Source: Antarctobacter albus (lineage in GTDB: Bacteria > Pseudomonadota > Alphaproteobacteria > Rhodobacterales > Rhodobacteraceae). Taken from it: a stretch of 64,000 bases of DNA. Positions within the stretch are counted from its first letter, which is position 1. Each line of letters starts with the position of its first letter. The DNA is taken from positions 1 through 64,000 of the forward strand of contig NZ_FMZI01000011.1 of the NCBI RefSeq assembly GCF_900101505.1. The letters run 5' to 3'. Positions 16,984 to 25,754 of this stretch are shown here, piece after piece. A program made the position numbers and the translations under genes. The notes under the pieces were generated by a model that was not told where the DNA came from, did not search any database, and was given only the letters and a program-made list of their open reading frames with translations.

Positions 16984-17003
16984 GGGGGCGCCCCTGCGCC
17001 CCC
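16984..17003. terminator. Hairpin between convergent aminotransferase and maiA genes
   Basis: GGGGGCG (16984-16990) and CGCCCCC (16997-17003) form a 7-bp stem with a 6-base loop in the 27-bp gap, touching the maiA stop codon. It may end transcription from both sides; T-tracts are poor. Confidence 0.45.
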
Positions 17004-17620
17004 TATTGCGCCACGCGGTCCGGATGGGCGGCGGCAAAAGCCGGGTGGTCAGCCAGCGCCGCCTCCACCCGCCGTATCTTTGACAAGCCATCCAGGGCCA
17101 CGCCCCAGCGGTGGGCATTGTACAGTTGCGGGATCAGGCAGACGTCGGCCAGCGTGACTTCCTTGCCAAAACAGGTATCGCCCCCGTCCAGCATCTCTTC
17201 CACCGCTGCCAGACCCGGCCCGATGAAAGCCTGCATCCAGCTTTCCATCGTGATCCCGCCATCGGAATGGGCCACCGCATGTTTCGCAACGCGCAAGTTG
17301 CAGACCGCATGGATCTCCATCGCGATCGCCTGTGCCAGCCCCCGCACACGGGCACGCTCTGCCGCGTCTTCGGGCAAAAGTCCCAATCCCCGCGTCTCGT
17401 CGAGGTATTCCACGATGGCAAGCGATTGCGTCAACCGAAGCCCGTCGATTTCCAGCACAGGCACCAGGCCCTGCGGGTTGCGCTCAAGGTGCTCATCCCC
17501 GCGCTGCGCCCCGTCGACAAGGTTGACCGGAACGCTCTCCCACTCCAGCCCGGCAAGGCCCAGCGCGATGCGCACCCGGTAGCTGGCCGTCGAACGCCAG
17601 TAATCGAACAGTCGGATCAT
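17003..17620 (-). CDS. maiA: Maleylacetoacetate isomerase
   Basis: A 205-residue zeta-class glutathione transferase. [18 protein letters not shown] near the N-terminus is the family's glutathione-activating region (usually [11 protein letters not shown]). [28 protein letters not shown] (in parts of residues 48-75) and [20 protein letters not shown] follow. It isomerises maleylacetoacetate to fumarylacetoacetate between the HmgA and FahA steps. It is transcribed away from hmgA; ATG at 17620 has GAGGGAG upstream. It shares the 147-bp promoter region with hmgA. Confidence 0.92.
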   Translation of the reverse strand: MIRLFDYWRSTASYRVRIALGLAGLEWESVPVNLVDGAQRGDEHLERNPQGLVPVLEIDGLRLTQSLAIVEYLDETRGLGLLPEDAAERARVRGLAQAIAMEIHAVCNLRVAKHAVAHSDGGITMESWMQAFIGPGLAAVEEMLDGGDTCFGKEVTLADVCLIPQLYNAHRWGVALDGLSKIRRVEAALADHPAFAAAHPDRVAQ

Positions 17621-17692
17621 GGAAAATCTCCCTCAAGGGATCAGGAACCGCGACAAGGCTCCGCCAGATTGGTATCATTCGCAACGATTAAC

Positions 17693-17721
17693 TTGACATC
17701 ATTGCAGTTGCAACAAATATT
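17693..17721 (+). promoter_or_regulatory. hmgA promoter with operator in the -35/-10 spacer
   Basis: TTGACA (17693-17698), a 17-base spacer and AATATT (17716-17721) form a good sigma70 promoter. Inside the spacer lies TTGCAGTTGCAA (17702-17713), with perfect TTGCA/TGCAA arms. CATTGCAGTTGCAACAA (17700-17716) matches 15 of 17 positions of the motif before tctC. Such placement implies repression, probably by the IclR protein at 14805. Confidence 0.65.
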
Positions 17722-17767
17722 GGCGGCAAGACCGAATCCGGCTCTCACCGCACCAGGGAGGTACGAC

Positions 17768-19120
17768 ATGACCCGTCACGAACTGCCGCAAGGCATGATC
17801 CGCGCCACCGGCACGACCGGCACGCACGAAGGCTACATGCCCGGCTGGGCCAACGACTTCGAGACAGAGGCGCTGCCCGACGCGCTGCCCCAGGGTATGA
17901 ACAGCCCGCAGAAATGCAACTACGGCCTTTATGGCGAACAGCTGTCCGGCACCGCCTTTACCGCCAACCCGCCCGAGCGGACGTGGACCTACCGTATCCG
18001 CCCCTCGGTCAAGCATTCGGCCCGCTACACCAAGATCGACCTGCCCTACTGGAAGAGCGCGCCGAACGTCGATCCGGACGTCATCAGCCTGGGCCAGTAC
18101 CGTTGGGACCCGGTGCCGACGCAGGACGGCCTGACCTGGCTGACCGGGATGCGCACCATGACCACCGCCGGCGACGTGAACACGCAGGTGGGCATGGCCA
18201 GCCACATCTACCTGGTCACAGAGTCGATGCAGGACGCCTACTTCTTCTCCGCCGACAGCGAGTTGCTGGTGGTCCCTCAAGAAGGCAAGCTGCGCTTTGC
18301 CACCGAACTGGGCATCATCGACATCGAGCCCAAGGAAATCGCCATCATCCCGCGCGGGCTGGTCTATCGCGTCGAGGTGCTCGAAGGCCCCTGTCGCGGC
18401 TTCGTCTGCGAGAACTACGGCCAGAAATTCGAGCTGCCCGGCCGTGGACCGATCGGCGCAAACTGCATGGCCAACCCGCGCGATTTCAAGGCGCCCGTGG
18501 CCGCCTTTGAAGACCGCGAGGTGCCCTCGACCCTGACCGTGAAATGGTGTGGCCAGTTCCACGAAACCAAGATCCCGCAAAGCCCGCTGGACGTGGTCGC
18601 CTGGCACGGCAACTACGCCCCTTACAAATACGACCTGCAGACCTATTGCCCGGTGGGCGCGATCCTCTTCGACCACCCGGACCCGTCGATCTTTACCGTG
18701 CTGACCGCGCCGAGCGGCGTGCCGGGGACGGCCAACATCGACTTCGTGCTGTTCCGCGAACGCTGGATGGTGGCGGAAAACACCTTCCGCCCGCCCTGGT
18801 ACCACAAGAACATCATGTCCGAGCTGATGGGCAACATCTACGGCCAGTACGACGCCAAGCCGCAGGGCTTTGTCCCCGGCGGCATGAGCCTGCACAACAT
18901 GATGCTGCCGCACGGGCCGGACCGGAACGCCTTTGAGGGCGCGTCGAATTCCAACCTCGGACCCGAGAAGCTGGACAACACCATGTCCTTCATGTTCGAG
19001 ACCCGCTTCCCGCAGCACCTCACCCAGTTCGCCGGGAAAGAGGCGCCGCTGCAGGACGATTACATCGACTGCTGGGACAGCCTGGAAAAGAAATTCGACG
19101 GCACGCCGGGTAAGAAGTAA
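17768..19120 (+). CDS. hmgA: Homogentisate 1,2-dioxygenase
   Basis: A 450-residue dioxygenase that cleaves homogentisate to maleylacetoacetate, the central ring-opening step of tyrosine and phenylacetate-type catabolism. The N-terminus has [20 protein letters not shown] and [18 protein letters not shown]. The iron site is in the C-terminal half: [15 protein letters not shown] supplies His and Glu and [15 protein letters not shown] supplies His. Length equals the family norm. ATG at 17768 follows AGGGAGG. fahA lies downstream on the same strand with one small gene between. Confidence 0.96.
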   Translation: MTRHELPQGMIRATGTTGTHEGYMPGWANDFETEALPDALPQGMNSPQKCNYGLYGEQLSGTAFTANPPERTWTYRIRPSVKHSARYTKIDLPYWKSAPNVDPDVISLGQYRWDPVPTQDGLTWLTGMRTMTTAGDVNTQVGMASHIYLVTESMQDAYFFSADSELLVVPQEGKLRFATELGIIDIEPKEIAIIPRGLVYRVEVLEGPCRGFVCENYGQKFELPGRGPIGANCMANPRDFKAPVAAFEDREVPSTLTVKWCGQFHETKIPQSPLDVVAWHGNYAPYKYDLQTYCPVGAILFDHPDPSIFTVLTAPSGVPGTANIDFVLFRERWMVAENTFRPPWYHKNIMSELMGNIYGQYDAKPQGFVPGGMSLHNMMLPHGPDRNAFEGASNSNLGPEKLDNTMSFMFETRFPQHLTQFAGKEAPLQDDYIDCWDSLEKKFDGTPGKK

Positions 19121-19170
19121 GCTTGCTTTACGCGCGCTCACCTGCGTTTCGAGCTCGAACTGGAGTCCCC

Positions 19171-19374
19171 ATGACGACCGGCGAAATCGTGTTCTTTTTG
19201 GTCTTCGGTCCCTTTTTCTGCCTGCTGCTGCTGGTCGGGTGGGCCGGGCATCGAGAAGACCGCCGCCGAGGTCGGAGCAAGGACACCACGATCAGCGGTG
19301 CAAACGTCGCTGCCCCGGCCATCGCCACAAGACATGACACCGGGGCTGACTGTGGTGGCGTGGACTGCGGATAG
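19171..19374 (+). CDS. Small single-pass membrane protein (67 aa) with Cys-Gly tail
   Basis: A 67-residue protein between hmgA and fahA. Residues about 4-23 (GEIVFFLVFGPFFCLLLLVG) form one transmembrane segment, followed by a strongly basic stretch (HREDRRRGR) and a C-terminus DCGGVDCG. Short membrane proteins ending in Cys-Gly repeats are common in these bacteria but their role is unknown. GGAG is 6 bases before the ATG. The frame can start further up (19123), which I consider less likely. Confidence 0.55.
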   Translation: MTTGEIVFFLVFGPFFCLLLLVGWAGHREDRRRGRSKDTTISGANVAAPAIATRHDTGADCGGVDCG

Positions 19375-19465
19375 TCCCGGCGGACAATTCCACACGATGC
19401 GCCCCACGTCTTCTTCTGGACACAAGAAACATCGCTGAAAGACGCACTGAAAGACAGGACGACAC

Positions 19466-20731
19466 ATGCCCCTGAAACGCTCCTGGGTGGAGTCAGCCAA
19501 CTCCCCCGACACGGATTTCCCTCTCAACAACCTGCCCTGCGGCAGCTTCCGCGCCGCGGACGGCGAGGCCCATTGCGGAATCGCCATCGGCGAGATGATC
19601 CTCGACATCACCGCGCTCGAGGCCGAGGGCCTGCTCTCGCTCGATGCCGAAGAGGAGGTCTTTTTCTTCGGCGACTGGACGGAATTCATGGCCCTTGGCC
19701 CCGCCGCCTGGGCCGCGTTCCGCGAAACCGTGACCGAGATGCTGGCCGAAGGCGCCCCGGATGCCGAGGGGCTGGCCGCCTACCTTGTCCCACAGGCGGA
19801 CGCGAAAATGCTGATGCCCTTCGCGGTCAGCGAATATACCGATTTCTACGCCTCGAAGTACCATGCCACCAACGTGGGCACCATGTTTCGGGGCGCGGAA
19901 AACGCGCTGCCGCCGAACTGGCTGTCGATCCCCATCGGCTACAACGGTCGCGCCTCTTCGGTCGTGGTGTCGGGCACCGACGTGCGTCGCCCCTGGGGCC
20001 AGCTCAAGGCGCCGGACGCCGAGCTGCCGGTCTTTGCCCCCTGCAAACGGTTCGACCTGGAACTGGAAATGGGCGCCATCGTGGGCCAGGATTCCGAAGG
20101 ACCGGTGACGGTGGGCGAAGCCGACGAGATGATCTTTGGCTATGTCCTGCTGAACGACTGGTCGGCGCGCGACATCCAGGCCTGGGAATACCAACCGCTT
20201 GGCCCCTTCCAGGCCAAGGCCACGGCCACCACCATCAGCCCCTGGATCGTGCCCAAGGCGGCGCTGGAACCCTTCCGCACCACGACGCCCGAGCGAGAAC
20301 GCGAGCTGCTGCCCTACCTGCGCGAACCCGGCCCGATGCTGTATGACATCCAGCTGGAGGTGGGCCTCGCGCCCGAGGGCAAACCCGAAACGGTCATCGC
20401 CCGGACCAACTATCGCGAGATGTACTATTCGTCGGCGCAGCAACTGGCCCATCACACGACGTCGGGCTGCCCCATGTCCGTGGGGGACCTGCTGGGCTCC
20501 GGCACGATTTCCGGCCCGGACAAGGGCGCGCGCGGCGCACTGCTGGAACTGGCCTGGGGCGGCAAGGAGCCGGTCACACTGGATACCGGCGAAACCCGCA
20601 GCTTCCTAGAAGATGGCGATACGCTGACCCTGCGCGGCGCGGCCCTAGGGGACGGTTATCGCATCGGGTTCGGGGAGTGCACCGGCAAGGTGCTGCCGGC
20701 GCTCGACGATCCTTACGGGGGCCGGGGCTGA
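19466..20731 (+). CDS. fahA: Fumarylacetoacetase
   Basis: A 421-residue two-domain fumarylacetoacetate hydrolase that splits fumarylacetoacetate into fumarate and acetoacetate, ending the homogentisate pathway. The SH3-like N-terminal domain (about 1-115) begins with NSPDTDFPLNNLPCGSF. The catalytic domain shows SEYTDFYASKYHATNVGTMFRG, the metal-binding FDLELEMGAIVG and LLNDWSARDIQAWEYQPLG. Length is full. It ends 2 bp before the stop of the convergent DUF2585 gene, with no room for a separate terminator. Confidence 0.95.
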   Translation: MPLKRSWVESANSPDTDFPLNNLPCGSFRAADGEAHCGIAIGEMILDITALEAEGLLSLDAEEEVFFFGDWTEFMALGPAAWAAFRETVTEMLAEGAPDAEGLAAYLVPQADAKMLMPFAVSEYTDFYASKYHATNVGTMFRGAENALPPNWLSIPIGYNGRASSVVVSGTDVRRPWGQLKAPDAELPVFAPCKRFDLELEMGAIVGQDSEGPVTVGEADEMIFGYVLLNDWSARDIQAWEYQPLGPFQAKATATTISPWIVPKAALEPFRTTTPERERELLPYLREPGPMLYDIQLEVGLAPEGKPETVIARTNYREMYYSSAQQLAHHTTSGCPMSVGDLLGSGTISGPDKGARGALLELAWGGKEPVTLDTGETRSFLEDGDTLTLRGAALGDGYRIGFGECTGKVLPALDDPYGGRG

Positions 20732-20733
20732 TG

Positions 20734-21297
20734 TCAGCCGCCCTGCTGCCACTGGAGCACCGCCTCGGTGGGCCAGAACAGCATGAGGATGTTCAGGGCC
20801 AGGCCATCGCGGATCAACGCGATGGTCAGCGCCTCGAACCCCAGGGCCACGGCGACGCTGGCCCAGATCGGGATCCAGCGCGCAAGGTAGAACCCCACGA
20901 CCATCGCGATCACGTCGAAGACAGAGTTGATGATGCTGTCGCCGTTGTAGTCGAAGGACACCGTTACCGCGCGGTAACGTTCGATCACCATCGGCGTGTT
21001 CTCGAGGATCTCCCAGCCGGCCTCGACCACCAGCGCGATCCCCAGCCGCAGGTTCACGCTGAGGCGCCGGGCGACCAGCGCCAGGACACCGTAGAAGACC
21101 AGACCGTGGATCAGGTGGCTGGGCGAATAGAGATCGAAGAGGTGCTGGCTGCCCTCGCGCGGCGGGGCGCCCGGGCCGGTCCAGAAAGAGACGTAGCCGC
21201 AGGGGCAGATCGGATCGCGCCCCATCAGGAACAGCGTGACCGCCATAAGGGCGGTCACGATCAGGAAAATCAGGACGGGTCGCTGGGCGTTGCTCAT
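20734..21297 (-). CDS. DUF2585/UPF0314 family membrane protein
   Basis: A 187-residue inner-membrane protein with about five hydrophobic segments. PICPCGYVSFWTGPG, YSPSHLIHGLVFYGVL and GWEILENTPMVIERYR are the blocks that mark the UPF0314/DUF2585 family, common in alphaproteobacteria and of unknown function. It lies on the opposite strand inside the homogentisate module. The frame extends to 21372; the ATG at 21297 is taken as start because the family begins shortly before the first transmembrane segment. Confidence 0.8.
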   Translation of the reverse strand: MSNAQRPVLIFLIVTALMAVTLFLMGRDPICPCGYVSFWTGPGAPPREGSQHLFDLYSPSHLIHGLVFYGVLALVARRLSVNLRLGIALVVEAGWEILENTPMVIERYRAVTVSFDYNGDSIINSVFDVIAMVVGFYLARWIPIWASVAVALGFEALTIALIRDGLALNILMLFWPTEAVLQWQQGG

Positions 21298-21353
21298 GAC
21301 CCGCGATGGAATCACAAAGACGCGAGGGCGTCCAGAGACATGAGAGGGAACCA

Positions 21354-22304
21354 ATGACCAAGGCCTTTGCATCCGCCGGAGACATGGAAGAGAAAAAGAC
21401 CTCGTTCACGCAGGTCGGCGACGGGCTTTATGCCTTCACCGCCGAGGGCGATCCCAACACCGGCGTCATCATCGGGGACGACAGCGTGATGATCGTCGAG
21501 GCGCAGGCCACCCCGCGCCTGGCCCGCAAGGTGATCGACCACGTCCGCGAAGTCACCGACAAACCGATTTCCCACCTCGTGCTGACCCATTACCACGCGG
21601 TCCGCGTGCTGGGCGCCTCGGCCTATGGCGCGCGGGAAATCATCATGTCCGACGTGGCCCGCTCGATGGTGGCCGAACGCGGGCAGGAAGACTGGGACAG
21701 CGAGTTCGACCGCTTCCCCCGCCTTTTCCAGGGGCACGAGGAAATCCCCGGCCTGACCTGGCCCACCACCACTTTCTCGGACTCGATGACCGTCTACCTG
21801 GGCAACCGCCGCGTCGACATCATGCACCTGGGCCGCGCCCATACCGCCGGTGACGCGGTGATCTGGGTGCCGGATCAAGAGGTCATGTTCACCGGCGACA
21901 TCGTCGAATACCACTCGGCCTGCTACTGCGGCGATGGCCATTTCAACGACTGGGGCGAGACCCTGGCCAATATCGCCGCGTTTGAACCGCAGGCGATTGC
22001 CCCGGGCCGGGGCGACGCGCTGGTCGGACCGGAAATGGTCGCCAAGGCCATCGCCGCGACCGAGGATTTCGTCCGTTCGACCTACAAGCCGGTGGAAAAG
22101 GTCGTGGGCCGTGGCGGCACTTTGAAAGAGGCATGGGACGCGGTGCGCGCCGAATGCGACCCCAAGTTCAAGGACTACGCGATCTACGAACACTGCCTGC
22201 CGTTCAACGTCGCCCGCGCCTATGACGAGGCCCGCGGCATCGACACGCCCCGCGTCTGGACGGCGCAGCGGGACAAGGAGATGTGGGCAAGCCTGCAAGG
22301 CTGA
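21354..22304 (+). CDS. Metallo-beta-lactamase-fold protein with altered metal site
   Basis: A 316-residue MBL-fold protein. The normal HxHxDH motif is replaced by HYHAVR (His79-Tyr-His81-Ala-Val83-Arg84), so the Asp and last His are gone. The later GRAHT His and TGD Asp are kept, but the C-terminal PGHG-type His is Arg (APGRGD). A full binuclear zinc site is therefore unlikely. It is the first gene of a plus-strand unit with an aromatic-ring hydroxylase, DUF2783 and MarR, beside hmgA/fahA. Start: ATG at 21354 after GAGAGGGAA. Substrate unknown. Confidence 0.85.
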   Translation: MTKAFASAGDMEEKKTSFTQVGDGLYAFTAEGDPNTGVIIGDDSVMIVEAQATPRLARKVIDHVREVTDKPISHLVLTHYHAVRVLGASAYGAREIIMSDVARSMVAERGQEDWDSEFDRFPRLFQGHEEIPGLTWPTTTFSDSMTVYLGNRRVDIMHLGRAHTAGDAVIWVPDQEVMFTGDIVEYHSACYCGDGHFNDWGETLANIAAFEPQAIAPGRGDALVGPEMVAKAIAATEDFVRSTYKPVEKVVGRGGTLKEAWDAVRAECDPKFKDYAIYEHCLPFNVARAYDEARGIDTPRVWTAQRDKEMWASLQG

Positions 22305-22312
22305 ACGGCAAC

Positions 22313-22369
22313 GGGCGCGCCTCGCGCGCCCTCTCGCCCACACTGCGTAGGATGGGTCGTCGACCCATC
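22313..22369. repeat. Two tandem hairpins in the MBL-hydroxylase gap
   Basis: GGGCGCGC-CTC-GCGCGCCC (22313-22331) and GATGGGTC-GTC-GACCCATC (22351-22369) are two perfect 8-bp inverted repeats with 3-base loops in an 89-bp intergenic gap. The second, preceded by GTAG, has the look of dispersed palindromic (REP-like) elements, or the pair stabilises the upstream mRNA. The hydroxylase ribosome site follows at 22381. Confidence 0.5.
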
Positions 22370-22393
22370 GCCGTCGGACAAGGAGGAACCGAC

Positions 22394-24016
22394 ATGATCC
22401 ATGACCGCTATCAACTCGCCTTCAAGCTCTACCCCTACGAACGCTCCACCGACCAGGATGCCGAAACGCCTGTCCGGCACCCGGTGGTCGTCATGGGCGG
22501 CGGTCCCATCGGGGTCGCCACGGCGCTGGACCTTGGCCTGCAGGGCATCCCGGTCGTCGTGCTGGACGATCACGAAGGCATCGGCATGGGCAGCCGCGCG
22601 ATCTGTTTCGCCAAGCGCTGCCTGGAAATCGCCGACCGCTACGGCTGCGGCCAGCCGATGCTGGACAAGGGCGTGGTCTGGAATCTCGGCAAGGTGTTCC
22701 ACGACGACCGCAAGGTGTTCGAGTTCAACCTCCTGCCCGAGGAAGGCCACAAGTTCCCGGCCTTCATCAACCTGCAACAACCCTATTTCGAACGCTTCAT
22801 CGTCGAACGCGTCCGCGAGGCGCAGGCGGCGGGTGCCCCGATCGAGCTGCGCGGCAAGAACCGGGTCGACAATGTCACCGTGCATGACGATCACGTCACG
22901 CTGGAGATCACGACCCCCGACGGCCCCTATACCATCGAGGCCGACTGGCTGATCGGCTGCGACGGCGCCTCATCTCCACTGCGTGGCATGATGGGTCTGG
23001 ATTTCGAGGGCCGCGTCTTCGAGGACAGTTTCCTGATCGCCGACATCAAGATGGCGAACGACGATTTCCCGACCGAGCGCTGGTTCTGGTTCGAACCCTA
23101 CTTCAAGTCCGGCGCCTCCACCCTCTTGCACAAGCAGCCCGATGGCGTCTGGCGGGTCGATTTCCAGATCGGCTGGGACGTGGATCGCAAGAAAGAGCTG
23201 CAAGAGGAAAACGTGCGCGCCCGGCTGGACGCCATGTTGGGCGATGTCGAATACGAGATCGTCTGGACCTCGATCTATACCTTCCAGTGCCGCCGGATGA
23301 AGAAATTCCGCCACGGCCGGGTGCTGTTCGCGGGTGACGCGGCGCACCAGGTTTCGCCCTTCGGGGCGCGCGGGGCGAACAGCGGCATGCAGGACGTCGA
23401 CAACCTGGGCTGGAAACTGGGGATGGTCATCGGGGGCAAGGCGCCCGAAAGCCTGCTGGACAGCTACGACGTGGAACGCGTGCACGGCGCGGACGAGAAC
23501 ATCCTGAACTCCACCCGCTCCACCGATTTCATCACGCCCAAGTCCAGGGTCAGCCACATGTTCCGCAACGCTGTTCTGGACCTGGCCGAGCAATATGAAT
23601 TCGCCCGTCCGCTGGTGAACTCGGGCCGGCTCTCGGTGCCCTGCGTCTACGATGGTGGGCCGCTGAACGGCCCCGATGCCCTGCCCGGTGGCCCCGCCCG
23701 CACGCGGGTGGGCAGCCCCTGCCCCGATGCGCCGCTCAAGGACGGCTTCCTGCTGGACCGCCTCGGCGGGGTGTTCACCTTGTTGACCATCGACGCCGAA
23801 GCGCCCGAAATGCTGGAAGAGGCTGGCGTGCCCATCACGCGCCTCACCCTTTCGGCTGGCGACGACACCAGCGGCGCGCTGGCAGAGCGTTACCTGGGAG
23901 AGGCCGGGTCCGGCGTCTACCTGATCCGCCCCGACCAGCATGTCGCCGCGCGCTGGGACAGCTTTGACGAAACCGCCATCCGCGCCGCCCTGCGCCGCGC
24001 CATCGGACTGGAGTGA
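22394..24016 (+). CDS. FAD-dependent aromatic hydroxylase (MhpA-like class A monooxygenase)
   Basis: A 540-residue class A flavoprotein monooxygenase. It has PVVVMGGGPIGVATALDLGLQG (split across about residues 29-50), the DG motif in DWLIGCDGASSPLR near 178, and RVLFAGDAAHQVSPFGARGANSG (about 310-332), where the ribityl-binding GD and the active-site loop lie. A C-terminal thioredoxin-like domain of about 150 residues is typical of phenol hydroxylase and MhpA relatives. Placed with hmgA and fahA, it may hydroxylate a phenolic acid toward homogentisate (for example a hydroxyphenylacetate); this is inference. AAGGAGGAA precedes the ATG. Confidence 0.85.
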   Translation: MIHDRYQLAFKLYPYERSTDQDAETPVRHPVVVMGGGPIGVATALDLGLQGIPVVVLDDHEGIGMGSRAICFAKRCLEIADRYGCGQPMLDKGVVWNLGKVFHDDRKVFEFNLLPEEGHKFPAFINLQQPYFERFIVERVREAQAAGAPIELRGKNRVDNVTVHDDHVTLEITTPDGPYTIEADWLIGCDGASSPLRGMMGLDFEGRVFEDSFLIADIKMANDDFPTERWFWFEPYFKSGASTLLHKQPDGVWRVDFQIGWDVDRKKELQEENVRARLDAMLGDVEYEIVWTSIYTFQCRRMKKFRHGRVLFAGDAAHQVSPFGARGANSGMQDVDNLGWKLGMVIGGKAPESLLDSYDVERVHGADENILNSTRSTDFITPKSRVSHMFRNAVLDLAEQYEFARPLVNSGRLSVPCVYDGGPLNGPDALPGGPARTRVGSPCPDAPLKDGFLLDRLGGVFTLLTIDAEAPEMLEEAGVPITRLTLSAGDDTSGALAERYLGEAGSGVYLIRPDQHVAARWDSFDETAIRAALRRAIGLE

Positions 24017-24019
24017 GAC

Positions 24020-24229
24020 ATGGCCGACCTGATCCTGACCCCCAACCTCGACCGTCCCGACGATTTCTATGCCGCGCTGATCGCCGCGCATGACGGGTTG
24101 TCGGATGACGAAAGTGCGGCGCTGAACGCCCGCCTGATCCTGATCCTGGCCAACCAGGTCGGGAACACCGAGACCCTGACAGCTGCCCTGCAAGCCGCGG
24201 CAAAGGCCCCGGAGGGGGCCGCGGCGTGA
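24020..24229 (+). CDS. DUF2783 family small protein
   Basis: A 69-residue protein with the family core PDDFYAALIAAHDGLSDDES and LNARLILILANQVG. DUF2783 genes are regularly found right after aromatic FAD hydroxylases, as here (3 bp gap), so a helper role for that enzyme is plausible but unproved. Its stop overlaps the GTG of the next gene. Confidence 0.82.
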   Translation: MADLILTPNLDRPDDFYAALIAAHDGLSDDESAALNARLILILANQVGNTETLTAALQAAAKAPEGAAA

Positions 24230-24729
24230 CAGGCGCGGCGGCAGACCGGCAGAGCGCGGCGGCCAACGCCGCGCCCGTCCCGGGAACCGAGTTGGAGGGA
24301 TTTTTCCCCTACCGCCTCGCGGTCGCCGCCGAAGGGTTCTCTCGCAACCTGGTCGAGGTCTACGGGCGCCGGTTCGGTCTCAGCCGCGAGGAATGGCGGC
24401 TCTTGTACCTGCTCGCCGGCGAGGACGAGGTGACATCGCTGGAGCTTGGCCGCCGGTCGACGCTGGACAAGGTCCAGGTCAGCCGCGCCTCGCAACGGCT
24501 GGAAGAAAAGGGGCTGATCACCCGCGCCATCGCGCCGGACGACCGGCGGCTGCGTCTTTATACCTGCACCGACAAGGGCCGCGCCCTGTTCGACGAGGTG
24601 CTGCCCCAGGTCGAGGCACGCTCGGACGAGATCCTGCGCGCCATGTCCACAGAGGACCGCGCCGCACTGGAACGCGGGCTTGCGGCCCTGACAGAGGCGA
24701 TGGCGGACCGGCTCCTGCCTTCGTCCTGA
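24226..24729 (+). CDS. MarR-family regulator
   Basis: A 167-residue MarR regulator with a Gly/Ala-rich leader of about 25 residues before the dimerisation helix FFPYRLAVAAEGFSRNLVEVY. The winged helix includes LSREEWRLLYLLAGE, STLDKVQVSRASQRLEEKGL and the wing RAIAPDDRRLRLYTCT. It is the last gene of the MBL-hydroxylase-DUF2783 unit; its GTG start overlaps the preceding stop (GTGA) with GGAGGGGG upstream. Likely a local regulator of this aromatic unit. Confidence 0.85.
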   Translation: MTGAAADRQSAAANAAPVPGTELEGFFPYRLAVAAEGFSRNLVEVYGRRFGLSREEWRLLYLLAGEDEVTSLELGRRSTLDKVQVSRASQRLEEKGLITRAIAPDDRRLRLYTCTDKGRALFDEVLPQVEARSDEILRAMSTEDRAALERGLAALTEAMADRLLPSS

Positions 24730-24739
24730 TGGGTGCCCG

Positions 24740-25633
24740 TCATGGCCATTCGAAAGGCCGCCCGCCCTGCGAGACGCCAGCCTGCGCCCCGGCCCGATAG
24801 GCCGCGCGGTAGGCGCCCGGCGGGCGCCCCACCATCCGGCAGAAAAAGCGGTTGAACTGCGCCGCCGAGGCAAAGCCCAACAGGCCCGCAACCTGCTGGA
24901 TCGAATTCGACGAGTTTTCCAGCTGCAACCGCGCCTCCAGCGCCACGCGCCGGTCGATCAGCGCCTTCGGGCCGATGCCCCGCACCCGGCGGCAGATGTC
25001 GCCCAGCCTGTCCCGCGATACGCCCAGGGCGGCGGCATAGTCCTCGACCGTCCATCGGTCGCGGAAATGCGCCTCGACCAGGGCGCCGTAATCGGCAAAG
25101 ACCCGGTGCCCGGGCGAGCCACCGCCCCGGCCCGGCTGCTGGGATCGGCCCGCCCGGTAGACCTCGATCAGGATCACCCGAAGGTAGGCGCCGACGACCG
25201 CATGGGCCGCCGCCGCCCCCGACCCAAGATCCCGGCTGAGACCGCGAAAGGCGGCGCGCATGGCCTCGAACGAAGCGCCCTCGCGCGGCAGCGGGGCCGT
25301 GACCGGACGATCCGCCATCTCGCGCAACTCCCGGGTTTCCGGCATGTGTCCGACCGCGTTGGCCAGCGCCGTCGGCCCCAACAGAACGTAGGTGCCGGCC
25401 GCACCCGCCTGAAAGACCGCCCGCGCATCGCGCGTCCAGGGCCGCCAGACCAGCGCCGGGGCGGCGATGGCCGGCTCTTCGCCGGACAGGCGCGCGCTGC
25501 CCGCCTCCAGCAGGAAGGCCAGCCAGGACGGCCCTGTCAGGCTCTCGGCCAGGCCCACCACGCGCGGCTGCAACGATCCGCTGAACGTCCCAGCGCGCAC
25601 CGATCCGGCGGTGGAATGAGGGTCAGAACGCAT
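24740..25633 (-). CDS. AraC-family transcriptional regulator
   Basis: A 297-residue AraC/XylS regulator. The N-terminal half (about 1-190) is a cupin-like sensing domain without recognisable ligand residues. The C-terminal pair of helix-turn-helix units spans about 200-285: VEDYAAALGVSRDRLGDICRRV is the first and SIQQVAGLLGFASAAQFNRFF the second, followed by RPPGAYR. It is divergent from the aldehyde dehydrogenase/ABC run and probably activates it in response to its aromatic substrate. Start: ATG at 25633 with GGGAAAAG upstream; a GTG at 25645 is possible. Confidence 0.85.
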   Translation of the reverse strand: MRSDPHSTAGSVRAGTFSGSLQPRVVGLAESLTGPSWLAFLLEAGSARLSGEEPAIAAPALVWRPWTRDARAVFQAGAAGTYVLLGPTALANAVGHMPETRELREMADRPVTAPLPREGASFEAMRAAFRGLSRDLGSGAAAAHAVVGAYLRVILIEVYRAGRSQQPGRGGGSPGHRVFADYGALVEAHFRDRWTVEDYAAALGVSRDRLGDICRRVRGIGPKALIDRRVALEARLQLENSSNSIQQVAGLLGFASAAQFNRFFCRMVGRPPGAYRAAYRAGAQAGVSQGGRPFEWP

Positions 25634-25657
25634 ATCTTTTCCCACGAAACGATAGCA

Positions 25658-25670
25658 GTTTGCCGCAAAC
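25658..25670. promoter_or_regulatory. Palindrome in the AraC-ALDH divergent promoter
   Basis: GTTTGC-C-GCAAAC is a perfect 6-bp inverted repeat in the gap between the AraC gene and the aldehyde dehydrogenase. AraC proteins often use direct repeats, so another factor could bind. It is the clearest regulatory-looking element in this gap. Confidence 0.35.
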
Positions 25671-25754
25671 CGTCATTTACTCCAAGCATCGAAAGGCGAT
25701 TTCCTGAGCAAGACGGGCAGCTACTGGCCCGAAACGTCCGGCTTGCAAGGGGAG

